Source: JAIBAI01 sp044238875
Lineage (GTDB): Bacteria > Bacteroidota > Bacteroidia > M30B66
Direction of reading: 5' to 3'
Assembly: GCA_044238875.1 (NCBI GenBank)
Contig: JBIICM010000032.1
Location: 1-18,306, forward strand
Length of the DNA stretch: 18,306 nt
The notes beneath the pieces were generated by a model. That model saw only the letters and a program-made list of their open reading frames with translations, was not told the DNA's origin and did not search any database. The position numbers and the translations under genes were made by a program. Shown piece after piece: positions 1 to 7,586 of the stretch. The first letter of the stretch is position 1, and each line of letters opens with the position of its first letter.

Positions 1-2
1 AG

Positions 3-338
3 GTAAAAAGAATTCACTTAAATGTTTTGGTAGATTCAGGGTCTTACATGCTTTGCATCAATGAGTCAATTCAGGAACAGCTTCAATTACCTGTGGTAGA
101 TTCAAAAAAAGCGCAGACGGCCGATAACCGAATTATTGATTGTCCGGTGGTAGATCAGGTGCAGCTTCGTTTTAAGAACAGGCAATGGTCAGGAAGGGCT
201 ATGGTACTTCCGGGTGAGTCAGAGCCCCAGCTTGGAGCTATTCCCTTAGAGGAAATGGACGTACTCATACATCCACTCCGTAATGAATTAATAGTAAATC
301 CTGAACACCCCTATTTTGCCCAACTGAAAATAAAATAG
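3..338 (+). CDS. Clan AA (retropepsin-like) aspartic protease, 5'-truncated
   Basis: The reading frame is open to the left edge (codons from base 3 read V-K-R-I-H-L-N-V-L-V-D-S-G-S), so the N-terminus is missing and the TTG at 27 is not a credible start. The aspartic protease active-site motif is visible as VDSGS, with the catalytic Asp codon at 33-35. It is followed by features I recognise from small bacterial clan AA proteases: a 'TADN' stretch, VQLRFKNRQW, a GAIPLEEMDV segment and the ending VNPEHPYFAQLK. Such proteins are about 120 residues, dimerise like retroviral protease, and have no settled bacterial role. Little is missing, probably 10-20 residues. It converges on mqnC with 22 bases between the stops. 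The family call is good; substrate and function are unknown. Confidence 0.8.
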   Translation, partial: VKRIHLNVLVDSGSYMLCINESIQEQLQLPVVDSKKAQTADNRIIDCPVVDQVQLRFKNRQWSGRAMVLPGESEPQLGAIPLEEMDVLIHPLRNELIVNPEHPYFAQLKIK

Positions 339-344
339 CGGTTG

Positions 345-359
345 AACAGGATGCCTGTT
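345..359. terminator. Hairpin between convergent genes, possible bidirectional terminator
   Basis: AACAGG-ATG-CCTGTT is a perfect 6-base-pair stem with a 3-base loop. It sits in the 22-base gap between the aspartic protease stop and the mqnC stop. Read on the minus strand it is followed within about 10 bases by a T-rich stretch (CGCTATTTTATTTT), so it could terminate mqnC. The plus-strand side has no T-run. Confidence 0.4.
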
Positions 360-360
360 A

Positions 361-1485
361 TCAATAACTGATCACCTGTTGTTCAAGGTTTGCAGGCAGT
401 TCCCTGTAATCATATTGCTGGTTTCTGAGCCGTGGTTCAAAGCCGGCTTCCCGTATGGCTTTTTGAATGCCCTCAGCCGTAAAACGGTGAGGGGCGCCTG
501 CTGCTGATACTACGTTTTCTTCAATCATGATGGAACCGAAATCGTTGGCACCTGCATGGAGGCAAAGCTGGGCCGTTTTTTCACCCACTGTGAGCCAGGA
601 TGCCTGTATGTTTTGAATGTTGGGCAGCATGATTCTGCTCAGCGCAATCATCCGGATGTAATCTTCGGCGCTCACCTGATTGCGGATGCCCCGGATACGG
701 CGCAAGAGGGTGCCATCGTCTTGAAAAGGCCAGGGAATAAATGCCAGAAATCCTTTTGCGTCTTCAGGTTTTTCGCTCTGAACCTGCCTGAGCCATGCTA
801 AATGTTCGAATCGCTCCTCAATGGTTTCAACATGACCGAACATCATTGTGGCCGAAGTAGTTATCTTAAGCTGATGAGCGGCGCGCATTACATCCAGCCA
901 TTCCTGTCCGCCGCACTTGCCTTTTGAAATCATTCTTCGCACCCGGTCATTCAGAATCTCCGCACCGGCTCCAGGCAATGAGTCCAATCCTGCAGCCTTA
1001 AGCCGTTCAAGTGTTTCGGTATGTGTAAGCCTGCTCAGCTTTGAAATGTGTGCAATTTCAGGAGGACCCAGGGCATGCAGCCTGATATCCGGAAATGCTG
1101 CTTTCAGCTTCCTGAAAAGGTCTTCGTAAAACGCTATACCCAGGTCGGGATGGTGACCACCCTGCAGCAGCATCTGATCGGCACCGTACCGCCGCATCTC
1201 TTCTACCTTGGCCGCATATTGATCCATGGTGGTAATGTAGGCCTCGGCATGTCCGGGAATACGGTAAAAGTTGCAGAACTTACAATTTGCAATGCAAACG
1301 TTGGTGGTGTTCACATTGCGGTCAATCTGCCAGGTTACTTCCGCGGCAGGTTTTTGCCTGAGTCTGAGTTGATGACCAACATGCATAAGCTCACCGGTGG
1401 CAGCATGGTGAAAAAGAAAAACGCCTTCATCAATACTTAGCCAATCACCGCGTAGGGCTTTGTTGAGCAATTCACCTGTATGCAT
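361..1485 (-). CDS. mqnC: Cyclic dehypoxanthinyl futalosine synthase (radical SAM), menaquinone biosynthesis
   Basis: This radical SAM enzyme cyclises dehypoxanthinyl futalosine in the futalosine route to menaquinone, in the cytosol. The cluster motif CxxxCxxC is at C64, C68 and C71 (NVCIANCKFCNFYR), preceded by WQIDRNVNTTN. Features typical of MqnC rather than the paralogue MqnE are QGGHHPDLG, GLDSLPGAGAEIL, ATMMFGHVET, GFLAFIPWPF, ASWLTVGEKT and GANDFGSIMIEENVVSAAG. I chose the ATG at 1485 (MHTGELLNKAL, 374 aa) over an in-frame ATG at 1524 for two reasons: family members begin at about this point, and the only good -7 box (1506-1513) lies inside the extra 13 codons. The gene is divergent from a MerR regulator. 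No other menaquinone gene is in the window. Identification is very secure; the start is likely. Confidence 0.95.
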   Translation of the reverse strand: MHTGELLNKALRGDWLSIDEGVFLFHHAATGELMHVGHQLRLRQKPAAEVTWQIDRNVNTTNVCIANCKFCNFYRIPGHAEAYITTMDQYAAKVEEMRRYGADQMLLQGGHHPDLGIAFYEDLFRKLKAAFPDIRLHALGPPEIAHISKLSRLTHTETLERLKAAGLDSLPGAGAEILNDRVRRMISKGKCGGQEWLDVMRAAHQLKITTSATMMFGHVETIEERFEHLAWLRQVQSEKPEDAKGFLAFIPWPFQDDGTLLRRIRGIRNQVSAEDYIRMIALSRIMLPNIQNIQASWLTVGEKTAQLCLHAGANDFGSIMIEENVVSAAGAPHRFTAEGIQKAIREAGFEPRLRNQQYDYRELPANLEQQVISY

Positions 1486-1505
1486 TTTTTGAAAAGTTTT
1501 AATTG

Positions 1506-1513
1506 CAAAGATA
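1506..1513 (-). promoter_or_regulatory. mqnC -7 promoter box
   Basis: The minus strand reads TATCTTTG, a perfect match to the Bacteroidetes -7 consensus TAnnTTTG, 20 bases before the ATG at 1485. No well-spaced -33 TTG was found; the nearest candidate is about 27 bases upstream. The box supports the shorter mqnC start. Confidence 0.5.
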
Positions 1514-1580
1514 CCCTGAAACAAGTCTTATTAGCTGCAACCGGGTTTTGCAATGGTTGAAGTAAATTATGCGGATGTGC

Positions 1581-1608
1581 GTTAAAACACCTTAACAGTT
1601 TATCTTTA
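1581..1608 (+). promoter_or_regulatory. merR-type gene promoter with adjacent dyad
   Basis: TATCTTTA (1601-1608) resembles the -7 box TAnnTTTG and ends 6 bases before the ATG at 1615. Just upstream is the inverted repeat GTTAA-N6-TTAAC (1581-1596). A MerR-type protein could bind this dyad to control its own promoter or the divergent mqnC promoter. The dyad is short and could be chance; no clear -33 element is seen. Confidence 0.4.
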
Positions 1609-1614
1609 CAGCCC

Positions 1615-1962
1615 ATGAGTATGAAAGAACCGGAGCTTGATCCAGACAAACTATTTTTTTCAATAGGAGAGGTGTCGGCGATGTTTGGGGTAAACGCCTC
1701 GCTGATTCGTTTTTGGGAGAAAGAGTTCGATATCATCCGTCCGAAAAAGAACAAGAAAGGCAACCGCTTGTTCACACGCGAGGATGTAAAGAATTTTCAT
1801 CTGATCTACCACCTGGTAAAGGAGAAGGGATTTACCCTGCCGGGAGCCCGACAAAAGCTGAGTGGAAAGCATGAAGCCCTTGCTGAGTCGCATGAACTTG
1901 TGCTGAAATTGCAAAAGGTAAGGGCATTTCTGGTTAACATTAAAAAACAGCTTAGCGATTAA
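1615..1962 (+). CDS. Short MerR-family DNA-binding regulator
   Basis: This 115-residue protein consists almost only of a MerR winged helix-turn-helix, about residues 15-90. FFSIGEVSAMFGVNASLIRF forms the helix-turn-helix, WEKEFDIIRPKKNKKGNRLF the wing, and REDVKNFHLIYHLVKEKGFTL the second recognition part. A short helical tail follows (HELVLKLQKVRAFLVNIKK), probably a dimerisation coiled coil. There is no ligand-binding domain and no cysteine-based metal site, so it is not a classical mercury or copper sensor. The form with 'SLIRFWEKEFD' is one I associate with Bacteroidetes. It is divergent from mqnC and has its own promoter-like box 6 bases before the ATG; a second ATG at 1621 is an alternative start. 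Targets are unknown; autoregulation or mqnC control is inference from position. Confidence 0.88.
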   Translation: MSMKEPELDPDKLFFSIGEVSAMFGVNASLIRFWEKEFDIIRPKKNKKGNRLFTREDVKNFHLIYHLVKEKGFTLPGARQKLSGKHEALAESHELVLKLQKVRAFLVNIKKQLSD

Positions 1963-2036
1963 TCAACAGCAGGCTGTCCGGCAAAATATTTCCCAGGATA
2001 TACCTAATTCGAAACATTCATTGCATAAAACGGATA

Positions 2037-4148
2037 ATGAACAAATACAATGTTTTTTGGATGCTGTTTACAGCTTGTTTCCCGCTGACGGCTCAGGAAA
2101 AATTAAGCATCGACGATTTATTCAGCAGAACAAACCTTCAGCCTGAAAACATCAGGGGGATTCAATGGATCAGCGGCGCCGAGCAGTTTACTATGCCCGA
2201 CCGTGATAAGGGTGAGTACCTGATTCGCTATTCCATCAAAGAAAAACGCAGTGATACGCTGCTCAAAGCTTCGCAGCTTGCTCCATCGCTCAAGAAGTTG
2301 CCCGGTATTACCTGGTTAAATACTGCCGAGTTTTATTATGTGCATGAGGATGCGCTTTATTGCTGGAATATTCAGACTGGATCAGGGCGCATTGTTTCGG
2401 CCTTTCTCAAGGAATGGGAGCATCCTGACCTTGAAAAAAGGCAGTTTTCTGTAGCCTATACACGCGGTAATAACCTCAATGTACAATTTAAGGGGGAGTC
2501 GCTGCAGGTTACAGATGACCAGGATGAAAACATCGTTTCAGGACGTTCAGTGCACCGTGAGGAGTTCGGTATCAGCAAAGGAACATTCTGGTCTCCGCAA
2601 GGCAACCTGCTTGCCTTTTACCGGATGGATCAGCGCATGGTAACCGATTATCCGCTGGTTAAACTGGGCAGCTTTCCTGCCGGGGCGGATGAGATAAAAT
2701 ACCCGATGGCAGGTCAAACAAGTCATCATGTTGAGCTGGGCGTATTCAACCCTTCAACGCGCACAGTCGTTTACATGCAAACCGGGGCGCCATCTGATCA
2801 ATACCTGACCAATATTGCCTGGACTCCTGATGAAAAGCATATCCTCATTGCACAGGTAAACAGGGCGCAAAATGAAATGAAGATGAATCTTTACAATGCT
2901 GCCGACGGGCGCTTTGTGCGGACTCTTTTTACCGAAACAGACCCCGAATGGGTCGAACCCCTGCATCCGGCTGAATTTGTGAATGGCAATCCCGACCGGT
3001 TCGTCTGGCAAAGTGAACGCAGTGGTACCAACCAGCTTTATTTGTATGATTTGGAGGGGCGACTGATTAAGCAGCTGAGCAATGGTGATTTTACCGTTAC
3101 TTCTTACTTAGGCGCATCGCCCGACGGGAAGAAATTTTTTGCTGAGATAGCCGATCAGCAAGGGCTCGAACGTAAACTGATGGTAACCGATATTTCAGCC
3201 CAAATAAAACTGATTACCCGGGAGCCCGGATTTCATTCGGTGACCCTTTGCGACTCAAAAAAATACTTTATTGATCAGTACAGTAGCCTTGAAATACCAC
3301 GGCGGATAGTATTAAGTGATATTAATGGGAATAACATCAGACAATTGCTGGATGCGCCCGACCCGCTTAAAAATTATGACCTTGTTAAGCCGGCGCTGAT
3401 TAAACTGACTACTGCCGGCGGAACCGTTTTGAATGGAAGGTTGTTTAAGCCGGGCGGAATGATGGCAGGTAAAAAGTATCCCGTTTTGGTTTACGTTTAC
3501 GGAGGTCCGCACGCCCAGATGGTAAGTAACCGCTGGATGGCCGGCGCTAATTTATGGTTAAGCTGGATGGCCTCTCGCGGATATGTGGTGTTTACGCTGG
3601 ATAACAGAGGGTCGGGCGATAGGGGACAGGCCTTTGAGCAGGTGATTCACCGCAGGCTTGGTCAGGTTGAAATGGAAGATCAGCTGCTGGGCATTAATTA
3701 CCTGAAAAGCCTTGATTTTGTTGATTCAACAAGAATTGGTGTGCATGGCTGGAGTTATGGTGGCTTTATGACCACCGGTCTGTTAAGCACTTACCCGGGA
3801 AAGTTCAAGGTAGGCGTGGCCGGCGGACCTGTTATTGACTGGAAAATGTATGAGGTAATGTACACCGAACGTTATATGGATACGCCACTGGAAAATCCCC
3901 AGGGTTTTGAAAAAACAAGCCTACTGAATAAGGCAGCCGCATTAAAAGACCGTTTAATGCTGATTCATTGTACCGCCGATGATGTAGTTGTTTGGCAGCA
4001 CAGTCAGGAATTTGTAAAGCGCTGTGTGGATGCCGGTGTGCTGATAGATTATATGATTTATCCCGGTCATGGCCATAATGTGCAGGGTAAAGATCGCCTG
4101 CACCTTATGCGCACCATTACGCGTTATCTGGATGAGCACCTTCGATGA
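2037..4148 (+). CDS. Secreted S9 family dipeptidyl peptidase IV-like protease
   Basis: This is a 703-residue prolyl oligopeptidase-family exopeptidase that would remove dipeptides from the N-termini of peptides in the periplasm. A signal peptide (MNKYNVFWMLFTACFPLTAQ) precedes an eight-bladed beta-propeller DPP4 N-terminal region (about 60-430) and the alpha/beta-hydrolase domain (about 460-703). The DPP4 Glu motif that anchors the substrate amino group is present as HREEFG (E175, E176). The catalytic triad is S573 (HGWSYGG), D648 (TADDVVV) and H680 (GHGHNV). VYVYGGPHAQMV lines the oxyanion side. The length matches Bacteroidetes DPP4/DPP-like enzymes. It is convergent with the secreted serine protease, and a joint role in protein digestion is inferred. 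Preference for Xaa-Pro is likely but not proven by sequence. No clear promoter or Shine-Dalgarno site was seen in the 74-base upstream gap. Confidence 0.93.
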   Translation: MNKYNVFWMLFTACFPLTAQEKLSIDDLFSRTNLQPENIRGIQWISGAEQFTMPDRDKGEYLIRYSIKEKRSDTLLKASQLAPSLKKLPGITWLNTAEFYYVHEDALYCWNIQTGSGRIVSAFLKEWEHPDLEKRQFSVAYTRGNNLNVQFKGESLQVTDDQDENIVSGRSVHREEFGISKGTFWSPQGNLLAFYRMDQRMVTDYPLVKLGSFPAGADEIKYPMAGQTSHHVELGVFNPSTRTVVYMQTGAPSDQYLTNIAWTPDEKHILIAQVNRAQNEMKMNLYNAADGRFVRTLFTETDPEWVEPLHPAEFVNGNPDRFVWQSERSGTNQLYLYDLEGRLIKQLSNGDFTVTSYLGASPDGKKFFAEIADQQGLERKLMVTDISAQIKLITREPGFHSVTLCDSKKYFIDQYSSLEIPRRIVLSDINGNNIRQLLDAPDPLKNYDLVKPALIKLTTAGGTVLNGRLFKPGGMMAGKKYPVLVYVYGGPHAQMVSNRWMAGANLWLSWMASRGYVVFTLDNRGSGDRGQAFEQVIHRRLGQVEMEDQLLGINYLKSLDFVDSTRIGVHGWSYGGFMTTGLLSTYPGKFKVGVAGGPVIDWKMYEVMYTERYMDTPLENPQGFEKTSLLNKAAALKDRLMLIHCTADDVVVWQHSQEFVKRCVDAGVLIDYMIYPGHGHNVQGKDRLHLMRTITRYLDEHLR

Positions 4149-4157
4149 AAAATTTAA

Positions 4158-4222
4158 ATTTAGCTTGTTTCCGGAGTTCGGTTTTGAACCGGTATTTTTA
4201 TAGGTTTAGAGAGAAGCTAAAT
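4158..4222. terminator. Nested inverted repeats between convergent peptidase genes
   Basis: An outer 9-base inverted repeat, ATTTAGCTT (4158-4166) and AAGCTAAAT (4214-4222), encloses an inner hairpin CGGTT-TTG-AACCG (4179-4191) followed by TATTTTTA. It lies in the 125-base gap between two convergent stops, so a bidirectional terminator is the simplest reading. The inner stem is short, and the fold has not been computed. Confidence 0.4.
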
Positions 4223-4273
4223 ATTTCCCGGGCCTGCGATAGAAAAGCTGAATCATTGCATGAATCGCTTGTG

Positions 4274-6451
4274 CTATCGACTAATTAAAAATCTGCCTTC
4301 GTACTGTTCTTTTGATCCCCGGATTTTGTAAAAATATACTCCGTTCACCAGGGGCGTCAGGTCAATCTGGGGAGATGGCCCACTGAGCATTTCAAGCTTG
4401 ATCAACCTGCCTGTAAAATCAAAAATTGCAGCTTGCTTTTCAGATATATCCTTATCGAATGATAGTGTCAGCAACCGGTCAGCAGGCACCGGATAAACTT
4501 TTACCCTCGGTTTCAGCTCCGGTGCATGCACACTCAATGTTGAGTCGAAGCAAAAATTCTCCTCCTTCATTGAACCAAATGCACCGCCGGAAAAAATAAT
4601 GCCTCCGTAAGGATCATGCAACGAATATGCCCCGTTGCCCGATGAACAGCAAATACCGTCTCCGCCATCATCATTTATTTCAAGGGTATAACATCCGGCA
4701 GGCAGACAAAAGTAAAAATCGAATCCGGCCTCGTCTCCAAGACTTTCGGGTTGAAGTTCGTAGCGTATTTTTCCACCCTCATCCTTTAGCCTGAAGGATG
4801 TTTCAGTTGAAAATGCATCGGTGAAAACGGAAAATTTAAAGTTGTAGCCATCCTGCACTTTAAATGACCTTACAAGCGTATCGTTGGCTGGTTGGCTATC
4901 CGGCCCCGGCTGAATCGAATTGATCCAGCACTTGAGTAGTTGTTCTCCTTTTTCTTCAGGAGCCTGCAGGCTGAGGAAAGTTGAAGCCAGCGGAACAATT
5001 GCAGTGTTAAGTGTAAGGGTATTCACAGCTCCGCTGCTGTAACTGTATTGCAACACCAAGGAGTTCAGCGGGGCGGTGCCCATATTTTTAACTTCAATTT
5101 GCGGGTTAAACTGACCATTACCGCATAGTACATCGGGAAGATCCTTGATTTGCACCAGCCGGGCATCTGTTGCCTTACGCGGGTACTGATAGGGTGTCCC
5201 ATCAATTCTAACGCTTTGTGTACGTTTCGGATCAAGCCAGTCGCGCAGTCTTTCTGATGATGTGTTGCCTGACCAGGAGGCTGAAAATTTCCCGTAATAA
5301 TCATTGAAATTACTGTTGCAATCAGCTTCGCCTCCAAACAGTTGCCCGACAATGCGTTTTTGCGGATTGAACAGTGGCGCGCCTGACGAACCTGATTCGG
5401 TTGTGCCTGATTCATAGCCAAGAATCTGCCAGCAGATGGCACCCAGATAGGGATTGGTGTCGGGCGGATCATTATCGGTTGAAATTTTTTTGATATCACC
5501 CTCTGGATGATGAATCACCGTAGTTGCCGATGGTTGATCACCTGATTGATCCCATCCGCATAGGTAGGTTTGGAAATTCTGTGGCGGTATGCGCAGCTCC
5601 ACCAGGCAAAAGTCAGAACCCGGATTGAATGCTCTTACCGTGCAACCCTGAATAATCTGGTTAACCGGCCCGTCGGTTTCAGCGCAGCCGGGGCTTTGGT
5701 AGTTGAACATGAACAAGTCGGTAGGGGCGGGCTCACAGTGGGCCGCGGTAAGCACATATGGTGTGCCATCGCGGGATGTGTTGTTGATCATTGCACCGCT
5801 GCAAAATCTTGAATTACCGGCCGTAAGCAGCATCACCACGCCTGAAGCCTGTTGCGACCATGCCTGTCCGGCCGGGCAGTTGATATTGACATTGCAGGGG
5901 CCGCTTTCACCGAAATCGCGCAATACCTTTCTGAAACTTTTTATGCCATGAATTATGCGGTCAATCTGAAGCTGAGGCATAATCGTATTGTGGCTGTTGT
6001 ATTCCAGAATCAGTTCTTCACCTTCAACGGGTATGCTAGCTCCAAGCCCTCCTTCGAGGACATCAAGGCGGTGCAGGCCGGCTCCTCCGGGAGCGTAAAT
6101 AAATGCTGCGGCCGAAGTATCATGGCTTAAACCTGACAGTATCAGGTTAACATGGGTGGCCATTTCAGAGCGGATGCGTAAAAGGCAGGCCATGCTTCCA
6201 TCCTGCCTGAAAATCAAACGGCCTTCTCGCTGAAGGTCAATAGAAACCGGTACAGGTATGCCGATCTGCAGCATTTTTTCAGCTTCATCCGGATGTGGTG
6301 CGTTTGCCTTAATCATTTCGGAAGAAAGCTTGTAAACAGGTATTTCTTCCGGTGGTATGCGGTCGTAATAAAACGGCGTTATTTGCTGTGCATAGGCCTT
6401 CGCTGATAAAACCTGCAGCAGGAGCAGCAGCAGAAAACAATGGTTTAACAT
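4274..6451 (-). CDS. Secreted lysyl-endopeptidase-like serine protease with T9SS sorting tail
   Basis: This 725-residue extracellular trypsin-fold protease starts with a signal peptide (MLNHCFLLLLLLQVLSAKAYAQ). A pro-region (about 25-190) comes first, then the catalytic domain (about 190-430). The triad is H238 (VLTAAHC), D280 (GSDFCLVEL) and S356 (ESGSSGAPLF). The TESGSSGAPLF...KRIVGQLFGG block resembles Achromobacter lysyl endopeptidase, so cleavage after Lys is possible. Next is a CARDB-like beta domain (about 440-530), then a Cys-rich beta domain (about 555-650, with CYTLEINDDGGDGICCSSG) seen in other Bacteroidetes secreted proteins. The end is a type A T9SS sorting domain (VKVYPVPADRLL...VNGVYFYKI...GRFLISR), which implies export across the outer membrane and removal of the tail. 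The gene is divergent from the FMN reductase and has a -7 box 4 bases before its ATG. Family is secure; substrate specificity is not. Confidence 0.92.
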   Translation of the reverse strand: MLNHCFLLLLLLQVLSAKAYAQQITPFYYDRIPPEEIPVYKLSSEMIKANAPHPDEAEKMLQIGIPVPVSIDLQREGRLIFRQDGSMACLLRIRSEMATHVNLILSGLSHDTSAAAFIYAPGGAGLHRLDVLEGGLGASIPVEGEELILEYNSHNTIMPQLQIDRIIHGIKSFRKVLRDFGESGPCNVNINCPAGQAWSQQASGVVMLLTAGNSRFCSGAMINNTSRDGTPYVLTAAHCEPAPTDLFMFNYQSPGCAETDGPVNQIIQGCTVRAFNPGSDFCLVELRIPPQNFQTYLCGWDQSGDQPSATTVIHHPEGDIKKISTDNDPPDTNPYLGAICWQILGYESGTTESGSSGAPLFNPQKRIVGQLFGGEADCNSNFNDYYGKFSASWSGNTSSERLRDWLDPKRTQSVRIDGTPYQYPRKATDARLVQIKDLPDVLCGNGQFNPQIEVKNMGTAPLNSLVLQYSYSSGAVNTLTLNTAIVPLASTFLSLQAPEEKGEQLLKCWINSIQPGPDSQPANDTLVRSFKVQDGYNFKFSVFTDAFSTETSFRLKDEGGKIRYELQPESLGDEAGFDFYFCLPAGCYTLEINDDGGDGICCSSGNGAYSLHDPYGGIIFSGGAFGSMKEENFCFDSTLSVHAPELKPRVKVYPVPADRLLTLSFDKDISEKQAAIFDFTGRLIKLEMLSGPSPQIDLTPLVNGVYFYKIRGSKEQYEGRFLISR

Positions 6452-6455
6452 GATG

Positions 6456-6463
6456 CAATGATA
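6456..6463 (-). promoter_or_regulatory. -7 box of the secreted protease gene, 4 bases before ATG
   Basis: The minus strand reads TATCATTG (one mismatch to TAnnTTTG), then CATC, then the ATG at 6451. Transcription would begin at or next to the start codon. No well-spaced -33 TTG is evident. Confidence 0.4.
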
Positions 6464-6500
6464 AACAATGCAGCTGTTTTATGGTTTGAAAGGCGGAAGA

Positions 6501-6529
6501 TTGACAATTGAGTTGATCGCATAATTTTG
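6501..6529 (+). promoter_or_regulatory. FMN reductase promoter (-33 TTG, -7 TAATTTTG)
   Basis: TTG (6501-6503), 18 bases, then TAATTTTG (6522-6529) is a full match to the Bacteroidetes vegetative promoter. The -7 box ends 4 bases before the ATG at 6534, so the mRNA is probably leaderless. It shares an 82-base divergent gap with the protease promoter. Confidence 0.65.
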
Positions 6530-6533
6530 CAGC

Positions 6534-7055
6534 ATGATTCATGTAATATCAGCCACCACCCGTGGAGGAAGTTTCTCTTTTAAGGTGGCAGAAAAGTATT
6601 TACAACTGATCGAGGAAGCCGGCCAGGATGCCAGACTTTTCAGCCTTGATGATATGCCGCTTGGGGCTTACAATGATCAGGTGTACCGCAAGGGAAATCA
6701 TCAGCTGAAGGATTATGCCCATCGGATTTTTTTACCCGAGGCCCGCTTTGTTGTAATTGCTCCTGAATACAACGGCAGTATCCCAGGCGTTTTAAAACTG
6801 CTGATTGATGTATGTGACCCGGAAATTTTTGCAGGTAAAAAATTTGCCCTTGTGGGTGTTTCCTCAGGCCGCGCAGGGAATTTAAGGGGAATGGACCACC
6901 TGACCGATATACTGCATTACCTGCGTGCCGAAGTTTATTCGCTTAAACAGCCCGTGTCACGCATCAGACAGCTTACCAACGAAGAGAAAGAGCTGGCCGA
7001 TGAAGAAACGATTGAAGTGCTAAGGAAACAGCTGACCGGTTTTTTAAAGTTTTAA
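6534..7055 (+). CDS. NAD(P)H-dependent FMN reductase family protein
   Basis: This is a 173-residue flavodoxin-fold cytosolic oxidoreductase of the FMN_red family, which uses FMN to pass electrons from NAD(P)H to quinones, azo compounds, chromate or free flavin. The N-terminal strand and phosphate loop are seen as HVISATTRGGSFSFKVAEKY (residues 3-22). The family's best marker is PEYNGSIPGVLKLLIDV near residues 80-95, which binds the isoalloxazine ring. A GVSSGRAGNLRG segment follows at about 106-117. Length is normal for the family. It has its own promoter with the -7 box 4 bases before the ATG, and no Shine-Dalgarno site. The substrate cannot be told from sequence. Confidence 0.88.
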   Translation: MIHVISATTRGGSFSFKVAEKYLQLIEEAGQDARLFSLDDMPLGAYNDQVYRKGNHQLKDYAHRIFLPEARFVVIAPEYNGSIPGVLKLLIDVCDPEIFAGKKFALVGVSSGRAGNLRGMDHLTDILHYLRAEVYSLKQPVSRIRQLTNEEKELADEETIEVLRKQLTGFLKF

Positions 7056-7106
7056 GGAGGGTAATAATACAGTTTACGCTGCTTTTTAGGGTTCAGCGAA
7101 GGGATG

Positions 7107-7134
7107 TTGCAGATAATTTTTTTTCATATAATTG
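7107..7134 (+). promoter_or_regulatory. Promoter of the small alpha/beta-barrel protein gene
   Basis: TTG (7107-7109), 17 bases, then TATAATTG (7127-7134, one mismatch to TAnnTTTG). The box ends 4 bases before the ATG at 7139, the same spacing as at neighbouring genes. Confidence 0.5.
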
Positions 7135-7138
7135 TCGC

Positions 7139-7435
7139 ATGAATCAATACATGGTTGAGGTTGATATTCAGCAGGACATGAGTGAGGATTTCATCGCACT
7201 GATACCTGATCAGAGGGTTCATATTGACCAGCTGATATCAGATGGCACCCTCCTTTTTTTCTGTGTTTCACTTGAAAAAGCAAAAGTCTGGACAACCATT
7301 AACGCCGAAACTGCTGAAGAAGCATTGGCTGTTATAGAGGCAATGCCCATGCGTCAATTTATGGTGTCAACCTTGTATGATCTTTCTTTTGTAAACATCG
7401 CAGGTTCCGGACTTCCTGCCATCTCATTAAACTGA
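7139..7435 (+). CDS. Small YciI/muconolactone-isomerase-like dimeric alpha/beta-barrel protein
   Basis: This 98-residue cytosolic protein has the beta-alpha-beta pattern of ferredoxin-like dimeric barrel proteins. Key parts are MNQYMVEVDI (strand), FIALIPDQRVHIDQLISDG (helix), TLLFFCVSLEKAKVWTTINA (two strands), TAEEALAVIEAMPMRQFM (helix) and a last strand. It resembles the muconolactone delta-isomerase-like and YciI-like small proteins. No aromatic degradation genes are nearby, so an isomerase role is not supported. It has its own promoter and is followed by hairpins that probably end the transcript. The fold call is fair; the function is unknown. Confidence 0.7.
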   Translation: MNQYMVEVDIQQDMSEDFIALIPDQRVHIDQLISDGTLLFFCVSLEKAKVWTTINAETAEEALAVIEAMPMRQFMVSTLYDLSFVNIAGSGLPAISLN

Positions 7436-7486
7436 GGTAACCATTCAGGTCAAAACAGGCTTAATGAATGGCTTCACCATGATTCG

Positions 7487-7508
7487 AAACGAAGCGTTTA
7501 ATTTTTGT
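7487..7508 (+). terminator. Short hairpin with T-rich tail after the small barrel protein gene
   Basis: AAACG-AAG-CGTTT (7487-7499) is a perfect 5-base-pair stem followed by AATTTTTG. It is weak on its own but sits 50 bases after the stop at 7435. Confidence 0.35.
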
Positions 7509-7524
7509 TTACTTTGACCATTGA

Positions 7525-7543
7525 AAAAAGCCAGACGCTTTTT
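7525..7543 (+). terminator. Rho-independent-type hairpin upstream of thyA
   Basis: AAAAAGC-CAGAC-GCTTTTT is a perfect 7-base-pair stem with a 5-base loop. It is A-rich on the left and T-rich on the right, followed by CGTTTTAA. It would insulate the thyA promoter (7575-7582) from upstream transcription. Confidence 0.55.
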
Positions 7544-7574
7544 CGTTTTAACCTTATCATTATCAGTACTGCAC

Positions 7575-7582
7575 TAACTTTG
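7575..7582 (+). promoter_or_regulatory. thyA -7 promoter box, 4 bases before ATG
   Basis: TAACTTTG is a perfect TAnnTTTG match and is followed by ATCC and the thyA ATG at 7587. No convincing -33 TTG at the usual 17-19 base spacing is seen; a T-run lies about 25 bases upstream. Confidence 0.55.
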
Positions 7583-7586
7583 ATCC

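Noticed and set aside
1486..1524. 13-codon N-terminal extension of mqnC
   Set aside because: It lies over the best -7 box and is not expected from family N-termini.
1437..1775. 112-codon minus-strand frame across the mqnC-merR gap
   Set aside because: It overlaps the merR coding region and the mqnC 5' end in other frames, with no recognisable domain. It is a shadow frame.
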